A DNA stretch of 37,323 nucleotides from Hyphomicrobiales bacterium (GTDB lineage: Bacteria; Pseudomonadota; Alphaproteobacteria; Rhizobiales; JAJFHC01). Below, piece after piece: positions 25,961 to 33,813 of the stretch. The stretch's first letter is position 1; each line of letters opens with the position of its first letter. The stretch covers positions 1 through 37,323 of the forward strand of contig JAJFHC010000208.1 in assembly GCA_021775835.1 (NCBI GenBank), read 5' to 3'. Made by a program: the position numbers and the translations under genes. The notes below the pieces were generated by a model, which saw only the letters and a program-made list of their open reading frames with translations, was not told where the DNA came from and searched no databases.

Positions 25961-26920
25961 ATGAGCGAAAATGCATATAAAGAAAAGGTCGGGACTCTGC
26001 CGTTGTCGCGTTTGTCCAAGACCGACATACATCTGCTCGCCGTGTTCGTCCGTGTTGTCGAAGCCGGTGGGTTTTCAGCGGCACAGGTGGCACTCAATGT
26101 CGGTCAGTCGACGATCAGCCGCCAGATGTCAGATCTTGAGCATCGTTTGGGCATGCGGCTTTGTCAGCGTGGTCGCGTGGGATTTCGCATCACCGACAAA
26201 GGACGTCTGGTCCATGAAGCCTGCCGGACTCTCTTCGTCGCTCTCGAGGATTTTCGCAGCGAGATCGGCGCCATCAGTGGTCAGTTGGTGGGTGAGCTCT
26301 CACTTGCCGTGATTGATAACTGGGCAACGGACGACACTGCACCGCTGGCGCCTGCGCTCCGTGATTTCAAGAAACAGGGCCCAAATGTACGGATCGACAT
26401 TCAGTCGCTCGCCCCCGACGATATCGAGTCTTCCGTGCTGGATGGACGGGTAAATGCCGGCATCGGCGTCTTCCACAGGCACAAGCCCGGCCTGGATTAT
26501 GCGCGGCTTTATGACGATACGGTCGAACTCTATTGTGGTGAAGCCCATCCACTCTTCGCTCCAGCCAGGGAAGGGCAGGTGCCCCACGATCTTGACAAGG
26601 CAGATCTTGTGCGCCGCGGTTATCTTGCCGAAGAACAGGTTTCGCCGGGTACCGCACACCTTGGCTCCTCTGCAACGGCACATCAAATTGAAGGTGTTGC
26701 CTTCATGATCCTCGCGGGGACGCACGTTGGCTATATGCCGAAGTCCTATGCGTCATTCTGGGTCGATCGCGGCCGCATGGCCAGTCTCTTGCCTGAGCGT
26801 TTGGGGTTGAAAACGCCGATCGAACTGGCAACCAGAAAAGGCGTCGTGCCCACGTTGGTTACCCGCACTTTCTGTGATTTGCTCAAGGCTCGGGCGCTTG
26901 CTGCTAACAGCGAGGTCTAG
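25961..26920 (+). CDS. LysR-family transcriptional regulator
   Basis: This 319-residue protein has an N-terminal winged helix at about residues 20-80 (FVRVVEAGGFSAAQVALNVG, STISRQMSDLEHRLG) and a periplasmic-binding-like effector domain (about 105-305), with VGYMPKSYASFWVDRG near the end. It diverges from the amidinotransferase-like gene, and the inverted repeat between them is a likely binding site. Regulation of guanidino-compound breakdown is the simplest inference. A further possible target is the GlcG/DapA-like gene pair downstream. An additional 18 residues precede the usual LysR start, so a later start codon could be used. Confidence 0.9.
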   Translation: MSENAYKEKVGTLPLSRLSKTDIHLLAVFVRVVEAGGFSAAQVALNVGQSTISRQMSDLEHRLGMRLCQRGRVGFRITDKGRLVHEACRTLFVALEDFRSEIGAISGQLVGELSLAVIDNWATDDTAPLAPALRDFKKQGPNVRIDIQSLAPDDIESSVLDGRVNAGIGVFHRHKPGLDYARLYDDTVELYCGEAHPLFAPAREGQVPHDLDKADLVRRGYLAEEQVSPGTAHLGSSATAHQIEGVAFMILAGTHVGYMPKSYASFWVDRGRMASLLPERLGLKTPIELATRKGVVPTLVTRTFCDLLKARALAANSEV

Positions 26921-27191
26921 GACGATGGCTTCTGCCACATGGAGGTCTCTCTTGATCAGGCATCCGTTCTCCTGACGATCGGTTGAGTTCTGACAGGCTC
27001 TTTGGACTTCCGTCTGGTGAAACCGTTTGGGAAGCAAGGCGCCAAGTCTTACGGATACTTTGACAAGGCCGTAGAGGGCCTGCCACCCAAATCACGGTGG
27101 ATCCGAATGCACACTCTCCTGTTGCATCGCAGAGGTGTAAGCGGGATGCTTGTCGGTATTCAACTCAGCGTCCCCACGGAGGTAGCAGCCC
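26921..27191. other. 271-bp region without a supported gene
   Basis: This stretch separates the LysR gene from the GlcG-like gene. A 69-codon frame beginning with TTG at 27002 has no ribosome site and no recognisable content, so I leave it out. A GGAGG at 27178-27182 is the ribosome site of the next gene. TTGACA at 27060-27065 has no convincing -10 partner. Confidence 0.4.
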
Positions 27192-27635
27192 ATGCCCACC
27201 CTTTCGCTTGATCAGGCGCAGACCATCATCAGCGAAGCACTCGCCGGCGTCCGATCATCTGTTGAACGCCGGGTTGCTGTTGCCGTTTGCGATGCAGGCG
27301 GACATCCTCTTGCCCTCGCACGCGAGGAGGGGGCAGCGCCGTTGCTCGCACACATTGCACAGACCAAGGCGTTCACATGTATCGCCTATGGCAAGCCGAC
27401 CTGGACAATTGCAGAAATGGCAGAAGAGTTTCCAATATGGTTTCACGGCATCAGTCGCGTTGCCCAAACCAGTATGGGGTCAGGCCTGACCGGCAGCAAA
27501 GGCGGCGTTTTTGTACGAGATGTCAACGGCAACGCACTCGGTGCGGTCGGTGTTGCCGGTGAAGCTGGAGAGACCGATGAGGCATTGGCAATCCGGGGAA
27601 TTGAAGCAACCGGTCTTGTCGCAGATGCAGGATAG
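27192..27635 (+). CDS. GlcG/HbpS-family (heme-degrading-like) protein
   Basis: This 147-residue member of the GlcG/HbpS family opens with LSLDQAQTIISEAL, continues VAVAVCDAGGHPLALAREEG, and ends with GAVGVAGEAGETDEALAIRG; all are characteristic. Members bind heme or accompany small-molecule catabolic operons, often without a defined activity. The start has GGAGG 9 bases upstream. The gene precedes a dihydrodipicolinate synthase-like gene on the same strand, with 130 bases between them, a pairing that recurs in catabolic loci. The role here is unknown. Confidence 0.85.
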   Translation: MPTLSLDQAQTIISEALAGVRSSVERRVAVAVCDAGGHPLALAREEGAAPLLAHIAQTKAFTCIAYGKPTWTIAEMAEEFPIWFHGISRVAQTSMGSGLTGSKGGVFVRDVNGNALGAVGVAGEAGETDEALAIRGIEATGLVADAG

Positions 27636-27636
27636 G

Positions 27637-27651
27637 CCGGGCGTGGCCCGG
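27637..27651 (+). terminator. GC-rich hairpin after the GlcG-like gene
   Basis: CCGGGC and GCCCGG form a perfect 6-bp stem around GTG, starting just after the stop codon. No U-tract follows, so it may be an attenuator or mRNA stabiliser between the two genes. Confidence 0.35.
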
Positions 27652-27765
27652 TGCCACCTGACCAGGACGTAATGTTTCGAGAGCTTCAATTCTCTTGATC
27701 TTTCTTGGATTCTGCGTCAATCGTGCGGTAACGCCATTCCAAAGTCTTTCCAATGGAGAATACAA

Positions 27766-28692
27766 GTGACTGAACGTCCATCCCCAGTTGATCGCCCGTT
27801 CCACGGACTCTGGTCCCCGATCCTGACGCCGCTCAATCGGACTTTCTCTCCCGACCACAAGGCGTTTGTCGATCACGCCAAGTTTCTGCTGAACAATGGT
27901 TGCCATGGCATTTCACCGTTTGGGACGACCGGCGAAGCGAATTCGTTCTCCGTAAAGGAGCGCCGCGAAGCGCTTGATGCGTTGGTTGAAGCGGGCATTG
28001 ATCCGGCGCGGATCGTGCCGGGCACAGGATGTTGCGCCGGCCCCGATACGGTTGAGTTGTCAGCTCACGCGGTTCGTCTTGGTTGTCGCGGTGTAATGAT
28101 GCTGCCTCCATTTTATTACAAGAACCCGTCGGAGGAGGGGCTCTACCGGGCCTTCGCGAGCATTATTGACCTTATCGCCAACGATAAGCTGAAAGTGTTG
28201 CTCTACCACATTCCGCCGATTGCTCAGGTCGGCATTCCGCACGGCGTCATCCGTCATCTTCTCGATGCGTATCCCGGCGTCATCGCCGGATTGAAAGACA
28301 GTTCCGGCGATTGGGCGTCAACCGAAGCCTTCATCAACGCGTTTCCTGAACTCGACTTCTTCCCCGGATCGGAGACATTTCTCCTCCAGGGGCTGCGCAT
28401 TGGCGGTGCCGGCTGCATATCGGCCACGGCAAACATCAACCCGTCGGGCATTCGGTCTGTCTTTGATGCATTCGTTGACGGTAATGACGATGTGGAAGTC
28501 CTGCAGGGCAAAGCGGTTTTGATTCGCCGCACGTTTGAAGGATTCCCCGTGATTCCAGGCATGAAACGCCTGATTGCTGAACGGCGGAGCATGCCGGCTT
28601 GGTCTCAGCCCAGACCGCCATTCCTTCCAATGACGGAAGAAGACTGGGTGCGCATGGATGCCGCGGCCGACGAACTGGGAATTTCGGTCTAG
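27766..28692 (+). CDS. Dihydrodipicolinate synthase/N-acetylneuraminate lyase family aldolase
   Basis: This 308-residue class I aldolase of the DapA/NanA family has GTTGE at 53-57, Tyr147 in LLYHIPP, and the Schiff-base Lys177 in GLKDSSGD. These enzymes condense or cleave pyruvate-containing substrates. True DapA is usually about 290 residues and not found in this context. A catabolic keto-acid aldolase or dehydratase acting with the GlcG-like protein is therefore more likely (inference). Translation starts at GTG 27766 with GGAG 7 bases upstream. It converges with the LysE-type exporter gene, 28 bases from its stop. Confidence 0.88.
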   Translation: MTERPSPVDRPFHGLWSPILTPLNRTFSPDHKAFVDHAKFLLNNGCHGISPFGTTGEANSFSVKERREALDALVEAGIDPARIVPGTGCCAGPDTVELSAHAVRLGCRGVMMLPPFYYKNPSEEGLYRAFASIIDLIANDKLKVLLYHIPPIAQVGIPHGVIRHLLDAYPGVIAGLKDSSGDWASTEAFINAFPELDFFPGSETFLLQGLRIGGAGCISATANINPSGIRSVFDAFVDGNDDVEVLQGKAVLIRRTFEGFPVIPGMKRLIAERRSMPAWSQPRPPFLPMTEEDWVRMDAAADELGISV

Positions 28693-28720
28693 GGTTTGCT
28701 GTAAGTATAAGAGCCGACAG

Positions 28721-29350
28721 TTATCTGTCTGTCACAGCAAGTTTTATGCCCAGACCAATCAGGACGGAGCCGGCAATCCATCGCATGATCCTCTGGCCCC
28801 GTCCGGATTGCTTCATGCGGGAAACCGCCGCTGATGTGAACAAAATGGTGATGATGTCGCCACCGGTAAAGGCGATGTTCACAAACCAGCCCAGGACGAC
28901 GAATTGAATCCATACCGGCAGATACGCGGACGGGTCCACGAATTGCGGCAGGAACGCAATGTAAAATAGCGCCGCCTTCGGATTGAAGATCTCGACGATG
29001 ATGCTGTCGAAAAATGCCCGCCGTGACGGACCGACAGACTGGGTTAATGCCGATGCTGCCGTACTCCGTTTGACGATGAAGCCCAGTCCGATCCAGATCA
29101 GATAAAGAGCGCCTGCGATCCGCAGCGCGAAAAACACGTCCGGCACGTGGGCTAGCAACGCTGAGAGTCCGGCGGCGGCGGCTGCCACATGAACAAACCC
29201 ACCAAGATGAATACCCATGGCGGCGTTGAATCCTCCGCGGCGGCCATGAGCCAGGGTCTGTGCCGCGGTATAGAGAATTGCCGGGCCCGGCATGATTGCG
29301 AACACGAGCGTTGACAGGAAAAAAGGCAAAAGCAGTTCCAAGGGGGGCAT
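28721..29350 (-). CDS. LysE/RhtB-family exporter
   Basis: This 209-residue inner-membrane protein of the LysE superfamily exports amino acids or related small molecules. It has the expected five to six hydrophobic segments. The opening FFLSTLVFAIMPGPAILYTA contains the conserved PGP, and the middle has FNPKAALFYIAFLPQFVDP. It starts 45 bases after the MarR stop on the same strand, so the two are probably co-transcribed. Since MarR proteins frequently control an adjacent exporter, it may remove a toxic substrate or product of the divergent CoA ligase-GST-dehalogenase operon (inference). Confidence 0.88.
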   Translation of the reverse strand: MPPLELLLPFFLSTLVFAIMPGPAILYTAAQTLAHGRRGGFNAAMGIHLGGFVHVAAAAAGLSALLAHVPDVFFALRIAGALYLIWIGLGFIVKRSTAASALTQSVGPSRRAFFDSIIVEIFNPKAALFYIAFLPQFVDPSAYLPVWIQFVVLGWFVNIAFTGGDIITILFTSAAVSRMKQSGRGQRIMRWIAGSVLIGLGIKLAVTDR

Positions 29351-29395
29351 GGCTTCGTATTCCGGGGCTTGGTGGTGCGGCTCTTCTAAGCCGGA

Positions 29396-29827
29396 TCAGT
29401 CCATCAGTTTCCTGAGCAGCCCGATCAGGGCAACCTTATCCTCAGGTGACACCTTGGCCAACCGTTCCTGAACAATGTCGGTGTGAACCGGTACCATTTC
29501 CCAATATAGTTTCCCCCCCTGATCGGTCGCTTTGATGCGTTGGGCGCGACCATCAGAGTCATCGCTGTCACGCGACACCAGTCCTTCGCGTTCCATGCGG
29601 TTGAGCAGCGATGTGATGTTGCCGGCTGAGGCAATCAGGCGGTGCGCGAGTTGGCCGACGCCTTGTGAACCATAACGGTCCAGTTGAGCGAGGACGTCGA
29701 ACCGCGTGAGGCTCTGTCCGCACGTGCGCTGTAAACGGGTGCTGACGTCTCGTTCCAGAGGCAGCACCGATTTGACAAGATAGAGCCACAGACGAAGCGT
29801 GTCGGCGTCTCCATCGGTATCCGGCAT
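29396..29827 (-). CDS. MarR-family transcriptional regulator
   Basis: This winged-helix repressor-type regulator has about 143 residues from ATG 29827; the frame opens at GTG 29887, which would add 20. The core reads LAHRLIASAGNITSLLNRME, then REGLVSRDSDDSDGRAQRIK, where the Asp-Arg wing signature of MarR appears as DGRAQRI. MarR proteins usually sense aromatic or phenolic ligands and control the neighbouring genes. It sits between the LysE-type gene and the divergent CoA ligase operon. The 38-bp palindrome just upstream is the natural operator candidate. Confidence 0.88.
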   Translation of the reverse strand: MPDTDGDADTLRLWLYLVKSVLPLERDVSTRLQRTCGQSLTRFDVLAQLDRYGSQGVGQLAHRLIASAGNITSLLNRMEREGLVSRDSDDSDGRAQRIKATDQGGKLYWEMVPVHTDIVQERLAKVSPEDKVALIGLLRKLMD

Positions 29828-29923
29828 GGGCACATTGCCTTGGTTCAATTCCGATGCATGGTGGGATTTCATTGTCATGGTCAACACAAAGCCTGAAGGG
29901 TCGTCGTTGAAAGAGAGATACTT

Positions 29924-29961
29924 GCCTTTGAATTACCTTACACGTAAGATAATTCAAAGGC
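29924..29961. promoter_or_regulatory. 38-bp near-perfect palindrome, probable MarR operator
   Basis: Seventeen of nineteen base pairs match across the centre at 29942/29943. Left arm: GCCTTTGAATTA at 29924-29935, then CCTTACA. Right arm: CGTAAGA, then TAATTCAAAGGC at 29950-29961. The only mismatches are the central pair and 29936/29949. It lies 58 bases before the CoA ligase start and 97 bases before the chosen MarR start, ideal for controlling both directions. Confidence 0.65.
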
Positions 29962-30018
29962 GCTGCGTTGATCAAGTGTTGATGTGCCGGGAGTGACGCC
30001 GCAAGGAGGGTGCAGAAA

Positions 30019-31635
30019 ATGACACAGAGATTTCCTTCTCCTTCGGTCGAAACCGTTGAGCATTATGTCGGGCAGGGTTTCTGGACCCAGGAGGTGTTGG
30101 GCGCCTACGTCGATCGTTGGCGAAAGCAACAACCCGACAAACCTGCTCTCCTCCATGGCGACGTCACGATCACATATGGAGAATTGGCGACCCGCATCGA
30201 CAGGTTCGCTGCAGGGCTGCAGGGTCTTGGAATTGGCAAGGGCGATGTCGTTGCGGTGCAGCTCCCCAACGTTCCTGAGTTTGTCGTCGCTTACCTTGGG
30301 TTGTGCCGCGTGGGGGCGGTGATGCAGACCATTCACATGCCGTACCGTGGTGCCGAGCTTGAATTCCTGTTGCGTCACGGTGGGGCAAGAGCCTTCATTT
30401 GTTTGTCTCAATTCAAGGATGTAGCGCCTGCGGAACTGGCAGTTGCCATGAAATCGCGTTGCCCGGATCTTGAGCAGGTGATTTCGCTTGGTCCGGCGCC
30501 TGATGGTGCAGTGGGGTATGACGCAGTTCTGAGTAGCTATGCTCCTTCGGCTTTCCCTAACCTTGATGGTGCCGATCCGTTTTTGCTCCTCTACACTTCG
30601 GGGACGACTGCAGATCCCAAGGGAGTGCCTCACGCCTACCGCAGCTTCCTGTGCAACGCGCGGCTCTCGATTGCCGAACTTGAAGTCAGTGCCGGCGATA
30701 TCCTTCTGACGCTGGCACCGGTGACCCACCTCTATGGTCTGTTCGTGTTTCATCTGGCGTTCCTGTCCGGAGCGACCAGTTCGCTCCTGCCGGCGTTTTC
30801 GCCGCCTGACTTCGTCAGGATAGTCGAGGCCCATCGTGCGTCACGGATATTCGCCGCACCGGCTCATCTCGCTGCGTCCCACAATGCAGGACTGCTCGAT
30901 AACCACGATCTCTCATCCGTGCGCTCCATTTGCCTCTCAGGGTCAGCCGTGCCTCCCGCACTTGCAAGAGCGGTCGAGGAAAAGCTCCCCACGGGTGTTA
31001 CGACGCAGCTTTGGGGAATGAGCGAACTGCAGGCGGGATGTTATACCCGACCATCCGACGCACCTACCACGCGTCATGAAACGGCCGGCGCCGCCAGCCC
31101 CGGAACTCAGTTGAGAGTCCTTGACGACGACAACAACGAATTGCCTTCAGGATCCGAGGGTCGGTTGCAGGTGAAGGGACCCTCGGTCTTCGCGGGGTAC
31201 CTCAACAATCCTGACGCCACGGCCGCGTCATTTGACACAGAGGGGTGGTTTGAAACCGGAGACACGGCCCGGATCGACATCTCAGGAAATGTCACGATTA
31301 CCGGTCGGGTCAAGGAAATCATCAATCGGGGCGGTGTGAAATTCAATCCGATTGACATCGAGATAATTGTAGATCGCATGGACGGCGTCGAAAGATCCGC
31401 CGTGGTTCCCTTTCCCGACCCGGTACTGGGCGAGCGTGCCTGTCTGTTCCTGGTCCTCGATGGCAGTAAAACCGTGACCCTGGACGACGTATGCGCGGTC
31501 CTGGAAAACGAGGACATTGCAAAATTCAAGTGGCCGGAGCGCCTGGAGACAATTGATGCTATGCCCCTGACACCGACACAAAAGATCATGCGCGGAAGAC
31601 TCTCAGACCGGCTTACGAACACCGGGGAAGAGTGA
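30019..31635 (+). CDS. ANL-superfamily acyl/aryl-CoA ligase
   Basis: This 538-residue adenylate-forming ligase activates a carboxylic acid as acyl-AMP and then as its CoA thioester. The P-loop-like motif is YTSGTTADPKGV, the core motif TQLWGMSE, the hinge region GWFETGDTARIDISGNVTIT then GRVKEIINRGG, and the catalytic Lys522 lies in LTPTQKIMRG. It resembles cyclohexanecarboxylate- and benzoate-type or medium-chain ligases; the exact substrate is unknown. ATG 30019 has AAGGAGG 9 bases upstream; an earlier GTG at 30010 overlaps that site. The GST gene follows after two bases and the dehalogenase-like gene is overlapped in turn, so the three act in one pathway. A CoA-activated aromatic or halo-acid is the natural guess (inference). 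Confidence 0.92.
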   Translation: MTQRFPSPSVETVEHYVGQGFWTQEVLGAYVDRWRKQQPDKPALLHGDVTITYGELATRIDRFAAGLQGLGIGKGDVVAVQLPNVPEFVVAYLGLCRVGAVMQTIHMPYRGAELEFLLRHGGARAFICLSQFKDVAPAELAVAMKSRCPDLEQVISLGPAPDGAVGYDAVLSSYAPSAFPNLDGADPFLLLYTSGTTADPKGVPHAYRSFLCNARLSIAELEVSAGDILLTLAPVTHLYGLFVFHLAFLSGATSSLLPAFSPPDFVRIVEAHRASRIFAAPAHLAASHNAGLLDNHDLSSVRSICLSGSAVPPALARAVEEKLPTGVTTQLWGMSELQAGCYTRPSDAPTTRHETAGAASPGTQLRVLDDDNNELPSGSEGRLQVKGPSVFAGYLNNPDATAASFDTEGWFETGDTARIDISGNVTITGRVKEIINRGGVKFNPIDIEIIVDRMDGVERSAVVPFPDPVLGERACLFLVLDGSKTVTLDDVCAVLENEDIAKFKWPERLETIDAMPLTPTQKIMRGRLSDRLTNTGEE

Positions 31636-31637
31636 CC

Positions 31638-32342
31638 ATGATTCTCTACGAACTGAGCGGCACCGATGACTTGCGTTACTCGCTGTACAGCTGGCGCGCG
31701 CGTATGGCGCTGCAGCACAAGGGGATATTGCCGGAGTTTCGAGCGGTTGCCCTGCATGACAAGCCCGCCATTGCTTTCAGTGGCGGCAGCACCGTCCCCA
31801 TCCTGGTTGATGGTGACCTGACCATCAGGGATTCCTGGGCAATTGCCCGGCATCTGGAGGAGGCGTTTCCGGAAAATCCCTACTTCGGTGGTGAACTGGG
31901 GATGGGGCTGACAAGTACGCTTTGCAGTTGGGTTGACCGTTCGGTGGTGCCTTGTGTTGCACCAATGATTTCCGTCGACATCAAACAGCGCGTGTCGCCT
32001 GCTGACAAAGAATACTTCCGCCAGCGTTTCGAGCAGATTCTGGGCCGGTCTCTGGAAGATGCAGCCTCGACCCGGGAAAAAGGTCGACGTGCCCTGGTCC
32101 GTGTACTGCAACCGGCCGAAGTCACCCTGTCGCGCCAGCCCTTCTTGTGCGGGAACCGTCAGGGATATGCCGACTATGCCTTGTTTTCAGTGTTTCAGTG
32201 GGCACGGTTGTTGAGTCCGTTCAAGCTGCTTGATGACGGCAGTGCCGTGGCCACATGGTTTGCCGCGATGCTGGCCCTGTTCGACGGATATGCCGGCGCT
32301 CATTCGGCGGCCAGTCCCGTGACAATGGAGGAGAAACCATAA
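31638..32342 (+). CDS. Glutathione S-transferase family protein, beta-etherase (LigE)-like
   Basis: This 234-residue GST has an N-terminal thioredoxin-like domain: LYELSGTDDLRYSLYSWRAR then MALQHKG, with Ser in the catalytic region, and VPILVDGDLTIRDSWAIARH for glutathione binding. A helical C-terminal domain follows. The YSWRARMALQHKG wording is like that of LigE/LigF-type beta-etherases and dehalogenating GSTs from aromatic-degradation pathways. ATG 31638 is two bases after the ligase stop. The frame also opens at GTG 31632 inside the ligase stop region. The gene's stop overlaps the next ATG (TAATG). Function inferred from the operon: glutathione-dependent cleavage or dehalogenation of an aromatic compound, or reduction of a quinone-like intermediate. 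Confidence 0.85.
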   Translation: MILYELSGTDDLRYSLYSWRARMALQHKGILPEFRAVALHDKPAIAFSGGSTVPILVDGDLTIRDSWAIARHLEEAFPENPYFGGELGMGLTSTLCSWVDRSVVPCVAPMISVDIKQRVSPADKEYFRQRFEQILGRSLEDAASTREKGRRALVRVLQPAEVTLSRQPFLCGNRQGYADYALFSVFQWARLLSPFKLLDDGSAVATWFAAMLALFDGYAGAHSAASPVTMEEKP

Positions 32343-33373
32343 TGGATGATCGAGGGCCGGTTGGAGACAACGCGAATCGGAAAGCACGTGTCGAAGACTA
32401 CATCCATCGAGACGAGGAAACATTCAAACGGCTGTTCCCTGCCAATCTCTCCGGTAACGATGTCAACGGTCTTGGCGTAGAGACCAAGGGACCGCCCCAG
32501 CCATTTTTCTGGCATCCGGGCGACCGCCAGCCCTTCGGAGAGCTGCAGCAAGCCGTGATCGGTCATCATCGACAGGCGCCTGAAATCGCACACACCTATT
32601 CCCGTGATGCGGACCGTGGACCTCGTCCGGTTCCAAAGGCGGACGAGGTCGAACACCTCGACGCTTCCCAATGGAGCAAGCGGATCAAGGCTTTTGGTCA
32701 AGAGAATGAATCGGACCTGATCGGGCTGACCCCGGTTCGCCCTGAATATGTCTATGAAGGGTATGAGATTACTCACCCCTGGCTGATTATCGTTGGTGTG
32801 TCGATGGAGCATGACTTGTTGTCCACGGCCCCCAATACGATTGAAGACGTCCGTGCCGCGACCGAAGTGGCCGACAAGTACAACCAGGCCGCCCGCGCGG
32901 CGCGCAAGATCGCCAATTACATTCTCGCCAACGGCTATGAGGCCAAGACGTTTCCCGGCCCCATGGCCACGGCCTTGAACATGTTGCCCGCGGCCATTGC
33001 CGCTGGTTTGGGGGAGTTAGGTAAACACGGCTCCCTGATCAACCGCACCTACGGATCGTCCTTTCGCCTGTCGGCGGTTTCAACAAACATGCCAATGGTC
33101 GCCGACACCAAGGATGACTTCGGTGCAGACGAGTTCTGCGCAAGTTGCCGTGTGTGTGAAACCGCATGTCCGCCCAAGGCGATTCACTCCCAGAAGCAGA
33201 CCGTTCGCGGCAATCACAAGTGGTACGTGGATTTCGACAAGTGCATTCCCTACTTTGGCGAAACGTTCGGATGCGCCTTGTGCCTTGCCGTGTGTCCTTG
33301 GAGCAGGCCGGGTGTCGCGCCGCGTCTGGCTGAGAAACTTGCGCGGCGGGAAGCTCGCAAGAACGCCACATGA
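32342..33373 (+). CDS. Short reductive dehalogenase-like protein with two 4Fe-4S motifs
   Basis: This 343-residue protein matches the catalytic core of corrinoid reductive dehalogenases (RdhA): GELGKHGSLINRTYGSSFRL, then DFGADEFCASCRVCETACPP and a second Cys set. The two cluster motifs are C266-x2-C269-x2-C272-x3-C276-P and C301-x9-C311-x2-C314-x3-C318-P. There is no Tat signal and no membrane anchor gene nearby, and it lacks the fused flavin/ferredoxin reductase domain of aerobic NpRdhA/BhbA. It is thus a cytoplasmic, catabolic-type enzyme that needs a separate electron donor. The ATG overlaps the GST stop by one base. The QueG epoxyqueuosine reductase family is a distant relative, but the RdhA-type segments fit better. 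Cobalamin binding is inferred from the family. Confidence 0.85.
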   Translation: MDDRGPVGDNANRKARVEDYIHRDEETFKRLFPANLSGNDVNGLGVETKGPPQPFFWHPGDRQPFGELQQAVIGHHRQAPEIAHTYSRDADRGPRPVPKADEVEHLDASQWSKRIKAFGQENESDLIGLTPVRPEYVYEGYEITHPWLIIVGVSMEHDLLSTAPNTIEDVRAATEVADKYNQAARAARKIANYILANGYEAKTFPGPMATALNMLPAAIAAGLGELGKHGSLINRTYGSSFRLSAVSTNMPMVADTKDDFGADEFCASCRVCETACPPKAIHSQKQTVRGNHKWYVDFDKCIPYFGETFGCALCLAVCPWSRPGVAPRLAEKLARREARKNAT

Positions 33374-33431
33374 CGCTGATGCCTGCCAGTCCGGCCCGCC
33401 TCCGACTAAACTTCCAAATACCATCCATCGG

Positions 33432-33461
33432 TTGGCGTGGACGTGATTGCCGTACTATGCT
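33432..33461 (+). promoter_or_regulatory. Possible promoter of the small coiled-coil gene
   Basis: TTGGCG (33432-33437) and TATGCT (33456-33461) are separated by 18 bases and lie about 30 bases before the start codon. The match is only fair, but the gene stands 118 bases after the dehalogenase gene and probably has its own start site. Confidence 0.35.
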
Positions 33462-33491
33462 GTTTGATGAACACCAAACGGAGTTTGAACC

Positions 33492-33782
33492 ATGATGCAG
33501 TTTGATTTTGCCCGCCAACTGGAAAGCCAGATGCGGGTGTGGGAAGCGCAGATTCGAGAATACCAGGCACACATGCAGAATGCCGGTACACAGGCGCGAA
33601 CGGACTACGAGAAGGCGGTTGCCGAGATGCAAGGCAATATCGACAACGCCAAAGATATGCTCGGCAAGGTACAGGAAGCAAACGAAAGCGCCTGGAACGA
33701 CCTGAGTTCCTCGTCTCTCAAGGCATTCGAACAGCTTCAAAAGGGATGGGCCGAAGCCCTGACGCATTACAAGAAAGATTGA
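33492..33782 (+). CDS. Small coiled-coil protein, phasin- or stress-protein-like, unassigned
   Basis: This 96-residue, highly charged, wholly helical-looking protein repeats hydrophobic positions every three to four residues: LESQMRVWEAQIREYQAHMQ, AEMQGNIDNAKDMLGKVQEA and SLKAFEQLQKGWAEALTHYK. This pattern resembles small phasin-like and stress-response coiled-coil proteins of alphaproteobacteria, but I cannot place it in a named family. GGAG lies 9 bases before the ATG, which supports expression. It stands between the dehalogenase operon and two LysR genes of opposite direction, and a link to either is unproven. Confidence 0.75.
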   Translation: MMQFDFARQLESQMRVWEAQIREYQAHMQNAGTQARTDYEKAVAEMQGNIDNAKDMLGKVQEANESAWNDLSSSSLKAFEQLQKGWAEALTHYKKD

Positions 33783-33813
33783 GAAGAACAGACCAGGATG
33801 CGAGTGGTCTGCG

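Noticed and set aside
27002..27211. Short plus-strand frame before the GlcG-like gene
   Set aside because: It starts with TTG, has no ribosome site and overlaps the well-supported GlcG-like start.
29938..30834. Minus-strand frame of 298 codons over the CoA ligase
   Set aside because: It is antisense to a complete ANL ligase and rich in Arg and His, as expected for a shadow frame. It would also run through the operator palindrome.
31107..32111. Minus-strand frame of 334 codons
   Set aside because: It is antisense to the ligase and GST genes, with no family resemblance.
32342..33373. Epoxyqueuosine reductase (QueG)
   Set aside because: The Cys motifs are shared, but the GELGKHG...INRTYGSSFRL segment and the N-terminal part fit reductive dehalogenases better, and the operon is catabolic rather than tRNA-related.
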